Program-made: the position numbers and the translations under genes
Assembly: GCA_028688225.1 (NCBI GenBank)
Contig: JAQTYQ010000022.1
Span: 1 to 41,788, forward strand
DNA from: Opitutaceae bacterium
Lineage (GTDB): Bacteria; Verrucomicrobiota; Verrucomicrobiia; Opitutales; Opitutaceae
DNA length: 41,788 nucleotides
Reading direction: 5' to 3'
The notes under the pieces: model-generated
Told to the model about the DNA's origin: nothing
Seen by the model: the letters and a program-made list of their open reading frames with translations, nothing else
Database searches by the model: none
In this document: piece by piece, positions 29,555 to 37,695 of the stretch
Layout of the letters: every line of letters begins with the position of its first letter
Position numbering within the stretch: the stretch's first letter is position 1

Positions 29555-30328
29555 TTACCGCAGGAACTGCCCGTAAAACAATACCGCGGAAATGGTGAAG
29601 CCGATGGCAGTGATGATCTGCCGGACGCGCTGCTGGGAAATCCGCTGGGAATAGTGCGAGCCAAGATAATAACCGGCCAGCGCGCCGACGGTCATGATTC
29701 CGGCCTTGGGCCAGTTGATCAGCCCCGCAAAGATGAAATAAGCGGCGGCGACGAGGTTGATGAGCGCGCCCAGCACGGTCTTGAGCGCGTTCATCTCGTG
29801 AATGTCGGTCAGACCGATGAACCCGAGCGACGCGAGCATGAGGATGCCGATGCCGGCGCCGAAATAGCCTCCGTAGACTGCGACCAGAAACTGGAAGCCG
29901 ACCGCCGCCCACACCATCCGGCTGTGCGGGTGCGGGGCGGCCTGGTCGAATCCGGCAAAACGCTTGAAGGCGCCCTGGCCCAGGAACAGCACGGTCGCGA
30001 ACAGCAGCAGGAACGGCACCAGCTTGGAAAAGATTTTCTCGCCCGTGGCCGTCAGCAGGACCGCGCCGATCAGGCCGCCGAGAAGGCTGACGGGGATGAA
30101 GCGCCGGAGCCAGGGACGCACGGAGGGCAGCTGCCGGCGATAGCCGAAGACGCTGCCGAAGGTTCCCACCACCAGGGCCAGCGTGCTGGTCGCGTTGGCG
30201 ACGACCGCGGGCGTGCGCGCCAGCAGCAGGGTGGGAAACGTGATCACCGTGCCGCCGCCGGCCACGGCGTTGATCAGGCCCGCCGCCGCGGCCGCGACCG
30301 CCAGCAGGATGGCTTCAGTCCAGGTCAT
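29555..30328 (-). CDS. TauE/SafE family membrane permease
   Basis: A 257-residue inner-membrane protein with about eight hydrophobic segments. The N-terminal AAAAGLINAVAGGGTVITFPTL and the repeat-like VAVYGGYFGAGIGILMLASL are the two half-site motifs of the TauE/SafE (DUF81) family, which exports or imports sulfite, sulfonates and other organic anions. The substrate is not predictable. The long frame upstream to 30796 is an antiframe of holB; the ATG at 30328 gives MTWTEAILLAVAAAAAGLIN, a normal family start. holB ends 47 bases upstream on the same strand, so the two may share a transcript. Confidence 0.9.
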   Translation of the reverse strand: MTWTEAILLAVAAAAAGLINAVAGGGTVITFPTLLLARTPAVVANATSTLALVVGTFGSVFGYRRQLPSVRPWLRRFIPVSLLGGLIGAVLLTATGEKIFSKLVPFLLLFATVLFLGQGAFKRFAGFDQAAPHPHSRMVWAAVGFQFLVAVYGGYFGAGIGILMLASLGFIGLTDIHEMNALKTVLGALINLVAAAYFIFAGLINWPKAGIMTVGALAGYYLGSHYSQRISQQRVRQIITAIGFTISAVLFYGQFLR

Positions 30329-30375
30329 GCGCCGGTGACTGTGCGCAGGAGCCGGCCGGAGGCAAAAGGAACTTT

Positions 30376-31335
30376 TCAGCCCGCGCGCTTGCTCCAGACC
30401 CGCAGCGAAACGAGGAAAAATTGTTCCAGCGCGGCGGACTCGTTCAGGTTGAGGCGGAGCAGCCCGGCACAACGCTCGAGCTCGGCCACGGCCGCGGCCA
30501 GGGCGCGGCGGATGACGCCGTCGCTGGCAGCGAGACGCGGACGCGCAAAGGCGAGGGTGGCCCGTTCGATTTCCCCGAACAGCTTCTGCCGGATGCCGTT
30601 GGCGATGCCGGTCTCGATGGCGACCTGCTCGTCCTCGGGCAGCTCGGCCGGCAGCTTCTCCTGCTGGCTCTTCCAGACCTCCGCCGTGGCGCCGGCCAGG
30701 ATGCCGTTGAAACGGACCACGAGACCGTACAGGGCGAAGATCTGTCCGGCGACGGCCTGCCGGTCGGCGACGCCTTCCGTCAGCCGCGCCAGCCATGCCT
30801 GGTAGTCGGCCTTCCAGCCGGGCAGGTCGGGGTGGGCCAGCGGCGCGGCCGAGGCGGCGAAGCGAAAATGCAGGCAGCGGCTGCGGATCGTCGGCAGGAG
30901 GGCGTAGGGACGCGACGTCAGCAGCAGGATCGTCGTCTGGCCGGGCGGCTCCTCCAGCGTCTTCAGAAAGATGTTGGCCGCGGAGGCGTTCATCCGGTCG
31001 GCCTCGTGGATGATGGCGACCTTGCGGCGGCCGACGGTGGGCGAAACCTGGATCCGGCCGATGAGCTCGCGCGTGGCCTCGGCGGAGATCTGCCGCATCT
31101 TGCCGGCGGGGCGCAGGGCGAAGCAGTCGGGATGCCGGTCCGGCGGGAAATGCCGCGCTCCCGCCGCCTCGTTCAGCAGCCGGTCGGCGATGGCGTGGGC
31201 GACGAGCACCAGCGTGTCGGGGTCGTCGCCGTGCAGGAGGAGGCTGTGCCCGAGCCGGTCGCGCCGCAGGGCCTGCTCGATGACGACGACGGCCGGCGTG
31301 CCGGCGAGCGCTTCGGGCCAGGAGACGGTGGACAT
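30376..31335 (-). CDS. holB: DNA polymerase III subunit delta' (clamp-loader)
   Basis: A 319-residue AAA+ clamp-loader subunit. The N-terminal domain starts with the family pattern (ALRRDRLGHSLLLHGDDPDT); the P-loop is degenerate (no GKT), as in delta', which does not hydrolyse ATP. RRKVAIIHEADRMNASAANIFLKTLEEPP and the SRC arginine-finger segment (LLPTIRSRCLHF) follow. The C-terminal part is poorly conserved, as usual. The zinc-binding cysteines seen in DnaX and many delta' proteins are absent. tmk ends 38 bases upstream on the same strand; the tmk-holB pairing is common in bacteria and supports the call. Confidence 0.88.
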   Translation of the reverse strand: MSTVSWPEALAGTPAVVVIEQALRRDRLGHSLLLHGDDPDTLVLVAHAIADRLLNEAAGARHFPPDRHPDCFALRPAGKMRQISAEATRELIGRIQVSPTVGRRKVAIIHEADRMNASAANIFLKTLEEPPGQTTILLLTSRPYALLPTIRSRCLHFRFAASAAPLAHPDLPGWKADYQAWLARLTEGVADRQAVAGQIFALYGLVVRFNGILAGATAEVWKSQQEKLPAELPEDEQVAIETGIANGIRQKLFGEIERATLAFARPRLAASDGVIRRALAAAVAELERCAGLLRLNLNESAALEQFFLVSLRVWSKRAG

Positions 31336-31373
31336 CGGAATCGTTGCCGGCCGGCGTGACGCAAGGCGGCGGC

Positions 31374-32060
31374 TCAGACGCCGAGCCGCTTCCTCACCTC
31401 ATCCCAGATGAGTTTCCGCACCTTTTCCTCCGGCAGCGTGCCGTCGACCACAAAAAACCGCCGGGGTAGCGAGCGGGCGAGCACGAGGTAGCCATCCCGC
31501 ACCTTCTTGTAGAATTGGATGTTTTCCCGCTCCATGCGATCGGGCAGATCGGAGGCCCGCTGCCGGATGCGGGCGAGGCTCACCGAGGTGGGCACGTCCA
31601 GCACGATGGTCAGGTCGGGCAGGACGTCGCCGACGGCGAAGCGGTTGATTTGCTGGATGGGATCGAGCGACAGGTTGCGGGCCACGCCCTGGTAGACGGT
31701 GCTGGAGTCGATGTAGCGGTCGCAGAGCACGACCACGCCCTTCATGAGGTTGGGCGCGATGACCTCCCGCACGAGCTGGGCCCGGGAGGCGGCAAAGAGC
31801 AGCAGCTCCGTCTCGGCGCACATCTCGTCGCCCTTGGAGTTGTGGACGATGAGGTTGCGCACCTGCTCGCCGATCTCGGTGCCGCCGGGCTCGCGGGTGG
31901 ACAAAACCTCGCGGCCGATCTGCTGCAGCTGCCCGGCCAGGTAGGCGATCTGGGTGGACTTGCCGCTGCCCTCGGATCCCTCGAAGGAGATGAGGATGCC
32001 GCGGCGGGCGGCGGCTTTGCGCCGGGAGGAGGACCGGGCGGGCGAGGTTTTCTTTTTCAT
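31374..32060 (-). CDS. tmk: Thymidylate kinase
   Basis: Phosphorylates dTMP to dTDP with ATP. The 228-residue protein has the P-loop FEGSEGSGKSTQ, the DRX motif region VVLCDRYIDSSTVYQG, REPGGTEIGEQVR for substrate binding, and a lid segment around RQRASDLPDRMERENIQF. A Lys/Arg/Ser-rich tail of about 20 residues (MKKKTSPARSSSRRKAAARR) precedes the usual start and is unusual; no internal start codon follows it in that stretch, so it is probably real. It lies between holB and the PfkB kinase gene. Confidence 0.95.
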   Translation of the reverse strand: MKKKTSPARSSSRRKAAARRGILISFEGSEGSGKSTQIAYLAGQLQQIGREVLSTREPGGTEIGEQVRNLIVHNSKGDEMCAETELLLFAASRAQLVREVIAPNLMKGVVVLCDRYIDSSTVYQGVARNLSLDPIQQINRFAVGDVLPDLTIVLDVPTSVSLARIRQRASDLPDRMERENIQFYKKVRDGYLVLARSLPRRFFVVDGTLPEEKVRKLIWDEVRKRLGV

Positions 32061-32080
32061 TGCGATAGGATGCTAGCGGT

Positions 32081-33190
32081 TCAGCGCCACTGGGCGAGAA
32101 AGGTTTCGAGGTCGCCGAGCGAGGGGCTGCGCGCGATGCGCACGTAAAATCCCGAGGTGCTGACCCCAAGCCCGAGGCAGGACTCGGGGCCGAGCCCGAG
32201 GAGCTGGCCGGTGACGAAGCCGGCGTTGAAATGGTCGCCCGCGCCGGTGGTGATGAGCGGCTTCTCGGCAAAGGGCCCCGGCACCCACCAGGTGTCGTCC
32301 TTGGTGGCGCAGGCGGCGGACTTGGTCGGGTGCACGACCACGGTGGCGATGGCGAGCTGCTGGCGGATCTGGCGCGCCATTGAGCGCAGGCTCTTTTCAT
32401 CCTCGCCTTCCCGGCCCAGGCCCAGCACCGCAAACACCTGCTGCGCCTCCTTGAGGTTGAGGCCCAGCGTCACCCGGCCGAAGGCCTGGAAGCGCGCGAT
32501 GGCCTGCAGCACCTGCGCCAGATCGGCGGGCGAGCGTTTCTCGGGGTCGGCGAGATCGAAGAAAAACAGCCGCTCATGCGGCGGCAGGATCGGGAAGACG
32601 CGCCCGGCCAGCTCCTCGAGGATGGCCGTCATGTTCGGGATCATCGTCCAGTTGACCAGCGCCACGAGGTCGGCCCGCGACAGGCAGTCGAACAGGGCGC
32701 CTTCACCCATGACCTTGGCGAGTTGGGCATAGGTGACCTCGTCGAGGCTCTTCATCAGCCCGAGCATGACCTTGCCGTCGGTGAATTCGAGGGCGGTGGT
32801 GAAGCCCGGATCGCACAGCGACACGGCCTCGGCCCGGTGGGCCATCTCCTGGAAGACGGGGTGGATGGCGGGCGTGCCGAGCGCGCCGACATATTTCAGG
32901 CGCAGGCCGGCCGCCAGCAGGGCGTTGGCCATGATCGGGCCGTTGCCGCCCAGTTTTTCCAGGACGGGATAGAGCTCGATGTTGGTGCTCTTGCCCGCCG
33001 CCGCGAGCACGCGCCGGCCGAACTCCTCGATCATGTTCATCGGCTCGAAAGCCTCGCCTTGGCCGTGGCGGGTGGCCACGGGATGGACGATCCGGTCGAC
33101 GAAACCGTCGAGGCCGACCACGGCGAACTTGCTGGAGACCGAGCCCCGCCGCGTGCGGAGTTCCTCAAGGGTGCGGGTTTGGAAATTCAT
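32081..33190 (-). CDS. PfkB-family carbohydrate kinase
   Basis: A 369-residue ribokinase-fold sugar or nucleoside kinase. The C-terminal signature TTGAGDHFNAGFVTGQLLGLG includes the catalytic Asp of GAGD; the N-terminal GG motif is seen as VLEKLGGNGPIMANALLAAGL. LGLNLKEAQQVFAVLG gives the usual N-x-x-E region. The substrate is not predictable. The ATG at 33190 (MNFQTRTLEELRTRRG) is preferred over the frame opening at 33238, which adds a Pro/Phe-rich stretch. The stop is 20 bases before tmk, so it probably heads a transcript with tmk, holB and the permease. Confidence 0.88.
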   Translation of the reverse strand: MNFQTRTLEELRTRRGSVSSKFAVVGLDGFVDRIVHPVATRHGQGEAFEPMNMIEEFGRRVLAAAGKSTNIELYPVLEKLGGNGPIMANALLAAGLRLKYVGALGTPAIHPVFQEMAHRAEAVSLCDPGFTTALEFTDGKVMLGLMKSLDEVTYAQLAKVMGEGALFDCLSRADLVALVNWTMIPNMTAILEELAGRVFPILPPHERLFFFDLADPEKRSPADLAQVLQAIARFQAFGRVTLGLNLKEAQQVFAVLGLGREGEDEKSLRSMARQIRQQLAIATVVVHPTKSAACATKDDTWWVPGPFAEKPLITTGAGDHFNAGFVTGQLLGLGPESCLGLGVSTSGFYVRIARSPSLGDLETFLAQWR

Positions 33191-33300
33191 GACGAGTGGC
33201 GGACCCCCGAGGAAAAAAGGGACGGCAGGCGGTCGCAATCAGATTCGCGCGGCCAGGGCGCGACCACCAGTGTAGCACAGCCTCCCTGACGGCAGGTTTT

Positions 33301-33323
33301 TGCAGGCTGGAAGCCTGCGCTAC
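33301..33323 (-). repeat. GCGCAGGCT hairpin repeat, copy 2
   Basis: GCAGGCT-gga-AGCCTGC at 33302-33318, followed by GCTAC. On the minus strand it reads GTAGCGCAGGCTTCCAGCCT and on, parallel to the element at 29490. It lies in the divergent gap between the PfkB kinase and tolQ. Confidence 0.55.
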
Positions 33324-33385
33324 TCCGAACCGGTTTCCCCCATTTTCGTTGCGCGTCTCCGGCAATCGCGCCATCACTCGACGCC

Positions 33386-34078
33386 ATGTTCCTGCCCGTC
33401 CTTGCGACCACCAATCCCTGGCAGCTCTTCGTCCGCTGCGATCCCGTCGGCCAGGTCATCACCGTGCTTCTGGCCGTGTTCAGCCTGATCGCGTGGACGA
33501 TCATGTTCGGCAAGCACATGGAGCTGAGAAGCCTCAGCCGGCTCAACCACGACTTTGAGCGCCGCCTGCGCGAGCAGCGCACACTGCTCGACCTGCCGGA
33601 ATCGTTCCGCAACCGCCGCGCCATCCCCTATGCCGACCTGTTCGCCGACGCGATCGAGGCCTACTGGCGCGCCGCGGCCATCGGCAAGGAAAAGGGCGAA
33701 GACACGCTCCGGGCCCGCCTCGAGCACGCGGAGAATGCCCTCCAGCGGGCGCTGGCCCGGCAGGTGCTCCGCTACGAGTCGAGCATGATCTTCCTCGCCA
33801 GCATCGTCTCCGGCGCGCCCTTCCTCGGCCTGCTCGGCACGGTGTGGGGCGTGATGGAGGCGTTCAGCTCGGTGTCGGTGCAGCAGACCGCCAGCATCCA
33901 GACGCTCGCCCCCGGCGTCTCCGCCGCGCTGCTCACCACCATTGCCGGGCTGATCGTGGCCATCCCCTCGGTGTTCGGCTACAACATCCTCCTCGCGCGC
34001 AGCCGCCTGCTCGTCACCGAGACGGAAAATTACGCCAGCAGCCTGGCCGACCGCATCGAACTCGAAATGCAGATGTAG
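33386..34078 (+). CDS. tolQ: TolQ/ExbB-type proton channel protein
   Basis: A 230-residue inner-membrane protein of the MotA/TolQ/ExbB family that uses the proton gradient to drive TolA or TonB. Three membrane segments are visible: residues about 22-42 (ITVLLAVFSLIAWTIMF), 132-160 (SMIFLASIVSGAPFLGLLGTVWG) and 178-200 (LLTTIAGLIVAIPSVFGYN). The GLLGTVWGVMEAF and LAPGVSAALLTTIAGL stretches are family signatures. The neighbours (TolR-like, then TolA-like) favour TolQ over ExbB. Unusually, a 232-base gap filled by an inverted repeat pair separates it from tolR. Confidence 0.9.
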   Translation: MFLPVLATTNPWQLFVRCDPVGQVITVLLAVFSLIAWTIMFGKHMELRSLSRLNHDFERRLREQRTLLDLPESFRNRRAIPYADLFADAIEAYWRAAAIGKEKGEDTLRARLEHAENALQRALARQVLRYESSMIFLASIVSGAPFLGLLGTVWGVMEAFSSVSVQQTASIQTLAPGVSAALLTTIAGLIVAIPSVFGYNILLARSRLLVTETENYASSLADRIELEMQM

Positions 34079-34187
34079 GGGTGGAATTGGTTATTGGTGA
34101 TTGCCTATTGCTCAATGGTCATGACCACGGAAGCGCATGCCAAATCCAAGGCCTTCTTTGTCGGGCGGAGCTGCGGGATTCCATCGG

Positions 34188-34260
34188 CCATTGTCGGGCG
34201 GGGTCACCGCACCCCGCCGGCATCGAGAAGTCGGCATTCGGCGATGCCGCCCTACAATGT
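34188..34260. repeat. TTGTAG-type palindromic repeat, inverted pair (copy D)
   Basis: Two elements face each other. The first is CATTGTCGGGCGGGGT (34189-34204) with stem partner ACCCCGCC (34211-34218). The second, on the minus strand, is CATTGTAGGGCGGCATCGCC (34259 downward) with the partner GGCAT at 34233. Heads ATTGT and ACAAT mark the two ends. The paired layout resembles enterobacterial BIMEs. It sits between tolQ and tolR and would be in their shared mRNA. Confidence 0.7.
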
Positions 34261-34310
34261 CCGCACCCTCGCTCTAAACCTTACACCTTAAACCTCGACC
34301 ATTCTCCCCC

Positions 34311-34736
34311 ATGGCCCGGACCTTTCGCCGCCAGCGCACCGCCCATCCGATCTCGGATCTGAATCTCACGAACCTCATCGATCTGGGGTTCACGCTCCTG
34401 ATCATCTTCATGATCGCGACGCCGCTGATCCAGCAGGAGCAGACAATTCCGGTCAACCTGCCCACGGAATCGAAGCGCGGGCAGCCCAAGGCGCCGTCGG
34501 AAACCGAATTCCAGCCCATCAGCATTGATCGCAACGGTAAGTATTATTTCGGCGCGAAGTCGGTCAGTTTCCCGGAATTGGAGACGCTGGTGGCCGGCCT
34601 CGGGAGCCGGAAGACCCAGCCCGTGATCCGCATCCGGGCCGACCAGTCGCTGCAATACCAGCAGGTGATCCGCCTGATGAACCTGCTGATGAAGAATAAT
34701 CTCGGCAAAATCACCTTCGACACGCAGGCGGACTGA
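34311..34736 (+). CDS. tolR: TolR/ExbD-type protein
   Basis: A 141-residue protein with one N-terminal membrane helix (LIDLGFTLLIIFMIATPLIQ, about 23-42) and a periplasmic domain. The Asp in NLIDLGFTLLIIFM is at the family's proton-path position. The C-terminal domain shows IDRNGKYYFG, FPELETLVAGL and the QVIRLMNLLMKNNLGKITFDT ending typical for TolR/ExbD. It works with TolQ as the stator of the motor. The preceding bases are a CCTTAAACCTCGACC-like tract with no Shine-Dalgarno sequence. The next gene starts 3 bases after its stop. Confidence 0.92.
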   Translation: MARTFRRQRTAHPISDLNLTNLIDLGFTLLIIFMIATPLIQQEQTIPVNLPTESKRGQPKAPSETEFQPISIDRNGKYYFGAKSVSFPELETLVAGLGSRKTQPVIRIRADQSLQYQQVIRLMNLLMKNNLGKITFDTQAD

Positions 34737-34739
34737 CTC

Positions 34740-35561
34740 ATGCACGCGCGGGCGCCCAGTGCGTTCTTCCTTTCGCTGCTGTTCCATGTGGCCGCAGTCA
34801 TGTCCATCGTGGTGCTGGCCTTCGTCGTGCAGCGGCGCACCCCGCCGCCGGTGCAGATCTTCGAACTGGTGGCCGGCCCGCCCACGGATCTCACGGCCAC
34901 CGAGGCTCCGGCCCTGGGCAGTCCGGACGGCACGGTGGACGTCAAGATCCCCGAGCCGCCGGCCCGGCCCGACGCCGTGCCCGCGCCGGAACCGGCGGCG
35001 GTGGAACCCGCGCCCGTGGTGCAAAAACCGGCCCCGGTCAAGCCGGCACCGCGGACCGAGACAAAAACCGCGAAGGCGCCGGCCCAGAAGGACACGGATC
35101 GCATCAGCTACGATCAATACGTGAAGAAGCACGGCAAGCCCGCGCCTGCGAAGCCGGGGAGCACCGCGGCGCCGAGGTCGGGGCCGGTGCCCAAGATCAA
35201 CGCCCGGGGCATTGCCGAGGGCGTGCTGGGCGGCTCGGCGAATTCCAAGGGCGGAGGAGGAGGGCGGGCCCTGACCGCGGCGCAACGTTCCGCGCTGGAG
35301 GGCTACATCGCGCGCCTCGTCACGGCCCTCCGGCAGAACCACGAGAAGCCGCCGGGGCTATCCGATCTGCTCTCGGCCGACGTCGAGTTTCTGATCGCCG
35401 CCGACGGCACGATCTCGCGGGTGCAGATCGTTCGTTCGTCCGGCAACACCGACTTTGACCTGTCCTGCCTCGAGGCCTTCAAGCGGATGGGCTCGGTCGG
35501 CCCCAAGCCCGACGGCAAGTCCGACACCTGGGTATTGACGTTCCGGATGAAGGACGAATAG
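34740..35561 (+). CDS. TolA-like periplasm-spanning protein
   Basis: A 273-residue protein with one membrane helix (about 9-30, FFLSLLFHVAAVMSIVVLAFV), a Pro/Ala/Glu/Lys-rich linker (35-165) and a C-terminal TonB/TolA-type domain (about 180-273: FLIAADGTISRVQIVRSSGN, then the SCLEAFKRMGSVGPKPDG helix and a final strand). The 3-base distance to tolR and the order Q-R-A identify it as the TolA position. TolB and Pal, which normally follow, are missing; a repeat region follows instead. The start has no Shine-Dalgarno match and probably relies on coupling to tolR. Confidence 0.85.
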   Translation: MHARAPSAFFLSLLFHVAAVMSIVVLAFVVQRRTPPPVQIFELVAGPPTDLTATEAPALGSPDGTVDVKIPEPPARPDAVPAPEPAAVEPAPVVQKPAPVKPAPRTETKTAKAPAQKDTDRISYDQYVKKHGKPAPAKPGSTAAPRSGPVPKINARGIAEGVLGGSANSKGGGGGRALTAAQRSALEGYIARLVTALRQNHEKPPGLSDLLSADVEFLIAADGTISRVQIVRSSGNTDFDLSCLEAFKRMGSVGPKPDGKSDTWVLTFRMKDE

Positions 35562-36270
35562 CCGGCCAAAGGCCGCGACCGGCGGGGAGGGCCAAGGGGC
35601 AGGGCGCAGGACGGGGAAAAGATATTTCACCCGAAGATCGCAAGGAGCGCGGAGAGAAAGGGCAAAGGCGGAAAGCGGAAACCGGCATTGGAGCGGCGAC
35701 GCCCTCGTCGCCGACGCAATATCTCACACGAAGCTCACAGCGCGGCGGAGCCGCAACCAAACCCGGAAGGACTTTTTTGACCACCGATTCCGCGGATGGG
35801 CACGGATAAAACCAAGGCGCGGCATTCCGTATTAATCCGTGTCATCCGTGTGATCTGTGGTTGGTTTGGGATTGAGAGGATCTGGGTAAATCATCGCGGC
35901 ACGCGAGGATTTGGCATTACAGCAGTGCAAAGAGCGCGGAGAAAAGGGAAGGCAGCGCTGGAGCGGCGACGCCCTCGTCGGCGAAGTAATATCTTACACG
36001 AAGATCGCAAAGGACGCGGAGGGAGACGAGGAAGACTGCTGCATCCAAGCCGTTGAGACCGTTGCGTGAGGCGAATCTGAACCACGGATCACGCGGGTAA
36101 GCACGAATTCGTGCAAAGCACTGCGGCACGCTTGCGCGCTTGGCTTTTAGTTCCTCATCCTTGCCCCTTTGCCCTTGCCCCTCGGCACCTTGCGAACGGG
36201 CCGCGCCGCCGAAAAAGTCCTTGCCATCAGGGGCCAAACTTTGATGTTACACGCCCTTGCTGGATTGCAT
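35562..36270. repeat. Repeat-rich non-coding region before tRNA-Ala
   Basis: I see no gene. It holds two composite repeat modules. Each has a purine-rich GGCAAAGG-type lead, the hairpin GGCGACG-ccct-CGTCGCC (35695-35712; at 35965-35982 with one arm change, CGTCGGC), and the word ATCTCACACGAAG or ATCTTACACGAAG (35721, 35991). The second module continues with GCATCCAAGCCGTTGAGACC near 36041. Between them is an imperfect inverted repeat built of CGGATG/CACGGAT words (35780-35865). TTGCCCCTTTGCCC at 36161 is an inverted copy of the lead found at 38146. Confidence 0.75.
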
Positions 36271-36346
36271 GGGCTCGTAGCTCAGTTGGAAGAGCGCCGC
36301 AATGGCATTGCGGAGGTCGTCAGTTCGAACCTGATCGGGTCCACCA
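36271..36346 (+). tRNA. tRNA-Ala (anticodon GGC)
   Basis: A complete 76-base cloverleaf with encoded CCA end. Acceptor stem GGGCTCG pairs with CGGGTCC and includes the G3-U70 pair that marks alanine tRNAs. The D stem is GCTC/GAGC, the anticodon stem CCGCA/TGCGG with loop ATGGCAT (anticodon GGC), and the T arm GTCAG-TTCGAAC-CTGAT. It reads GCC (and GCU) codons, which are abundant in this genome. It lies alone in the repeat region; no copy of its 3' end is seen nearby. Confidence 0.96.
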
Positions 36347-36701
36347 TCCTTCGCCCTGCGGGCTACGGATGGCCGGCCAGCTCGCAGTAGAGCCGAGATA
36401 CGGGATACAAGCGGGGGTCGTTGAGGCGAAGGATGCCCTCCGAAGCTTCGGCGAAGGAGGGCATTACCCTCGGTACAGCGAACCCACTGATTAAGTAGGA
36501 AGAGCCTGAGTCTCGCGTTTCTCCTCGTCGGAGTTGTCGCGCCGTAGCCCATAGGGCGAAGGCGGACAAGAACGGCTGGCAGGCCAACTTGCGGTGCGGC
36601 GAAGGCGGACATCTCACACGAAGGCCGCAAAGGACGCGGAGGAATAAGATGAGCCCGTACCAAAGATTGGGTAGGGCGTGGTTGGGGCAGATCAGCCTAC
36701 T
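36347..36701. repeat. Repeat region just after tRNA-Ala
   Basis: A 21-base element beginning CCTTCGCCCTGCGGGCTACG at 36348-36368 recurs inverted at 36542-36562 with two changes; a third copy is at 13124-13144. Inside, TGCCCTCC (36434-36441) pairs perfectly with GGAGGGCA (36456-36463). ATCTCACACGAAGG at 36611 begins a partial copy of the composite repeat, followed by GCAAAGGACGCGGAGG. I see no gene. Confidence 0.7.
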
Positions 36702-36959
36702 TCAAGGCAAGCGCGGACGGTGCTTTGCATTTGCTGGCGGCGATGCACGGTCACCGAAGGTGTTGTGCAACTCGGTCTCGCGGGCGAGCAGTTTGAGCGC
36801 GCCTTTGGGGAGGGGAGGGACTTCGGCCGGGAGTTCGTAGGGGGCGATTTGAATGAATCCGTCGGGGACGCGGACAATCACCGGCTGCTTGGAACGGACC
36901 ACCCGGCGCGCGATCCCGCTGAATCCGGCTTTGGCCTTGGAGACAGTGAGCATGTTCAT
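36702..36959 (-). CDS. Phd/YefM-like antitoxin, apparently without a toxin
   Basis: An 85-residue protein beginning MNMLTVSKAKAGFSGIARRV and continuing VRSKQPVIVRVPDGFIQIAP. The T-V-S-x-A-K start, the helix after it and the PVIVRVPDGF strand are those of the Phd/YefM DNA-binding antitoxin fold. The C-terminal part (PLPKGALKLLARETELHNTFGD) would be the toxin-binding tail. ATG at 36959 or 36953 can be the start; the frame runs to 37127 but the added residues are not family-like. A toxin normally lies within a few bases; here I see none, and the next gene upstream on the strand is unrelated. It may be solitary, or its toxin lost. Confidence 0.6.
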   Translation of the reverse strand: MNMLTVSKAKAGFSGIARRVVRSKQPVIVRVPDGFIQIAPYELPAEVPPLPKGALKLLARETELHNTFGDRASPPANAKHRPRLP

Positions 36960-37123
36960 GACGTTAGTCACATGCGTGGCCAGAAAATGGTCGAGTGAAA
37001 CACGCGCGATCCCGTGGCGCTGCCTGCAAGGAAATCCCTCCGCGACACGTCGCGACACCAGATGACTGCACTTGACCCGTTGCGTACGTAACTTGGGAGC
37101 GTTTCTGGGAACACCCTGCGGGC

Positions 37124-37615
37124 TCAAATCATCGATACCCCTGTGCCCCTGTAGATCGTGTTTTCAAGATGAGACCAGATGATCCGCAAGGCCTCGTTCC
37201 GTTCGGGATCTCGAATTGAAGGGTGATTCGACCCATGTGTCGCATGAGATGTTGCTTGGGTGCAACCCAGCCAAATCTTCGCTAGCTTCTTGGCCTCGGG
37301 CGTGCTCAAGTCGAACAACATGCCTCCTTCGAAATTATCGATTCTCGCACTGAAATCCCCGTGGTGCGGCCTCGTGGGCTCTCCGTGCTTGTCCATGCTC
37401 ACGCCCACGAATTCAATTAACCACCGGGTCGCCGCAAATCGGCCCTCCCAGATTGCGTGATTCGCGCATCTGTTTCTGACCGCGCCCTGATCAATCACTG
37501 CGCCAGACGCCGCAATTTTTTCGTCAAGCACCTCAGTGCAGGCGATAGAGCCGCCCACCCGATGCGGAATATGCTGCCGCAGCCATTCCTGCTGCTCCGC
37601 TTTCGTCAGTTTCAT
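37124..37615 (-). CDS. Hypothetical protein, AT-richer island
   Basis: A 163-residue protein I do not recognise (MKLTKAEQQEWLRQHIPHRV and on). It looks soluble and has several Trp and His residues. The ATG at 37615 is chosen because GAAGGGG just upstream is one of the few Shine-Dalgarno-like matches in the window; the frame is open to 37675. GC content and codon choice are visibly lower than in the flanking genes, which suggests a recent arrival. A TAATAT word lies upstream near 37640 on the minus strand. It is followed by the antitoxin-like gene and preceded by a small membrane protein gene on the same strand. Confidence 0.6.
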   Translation of the reverse strand: MKLTKAEQQEWLRQHIPHRVGGSIACTEVLDEKIAASGAVIDQGAVRNRCANHAIWEGRFAATRWLIEFVGVSMDKHGEPTRPHHGDFSARIDNFEGGMLFDLSTPEAKKLAKIWLGCTQATSHATHGSNHPSIRDPERNEALRIIWSHLENTIYRGTGVSMI

Positions 37616-37695
37616 TGCCCCTTCTTTCATCTTTTGTATATTAGGCCAATTCCAATTCTGTACAGGGAAGGGCATGTACGCCGTTTTCGTATCGA

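Noticed and set aside
36111..36494. 127-residue ORF crossing tRNA-Ala
   Set aside because: It overlaps the tRNA and repeat DNA and shows no protein-like pattern.
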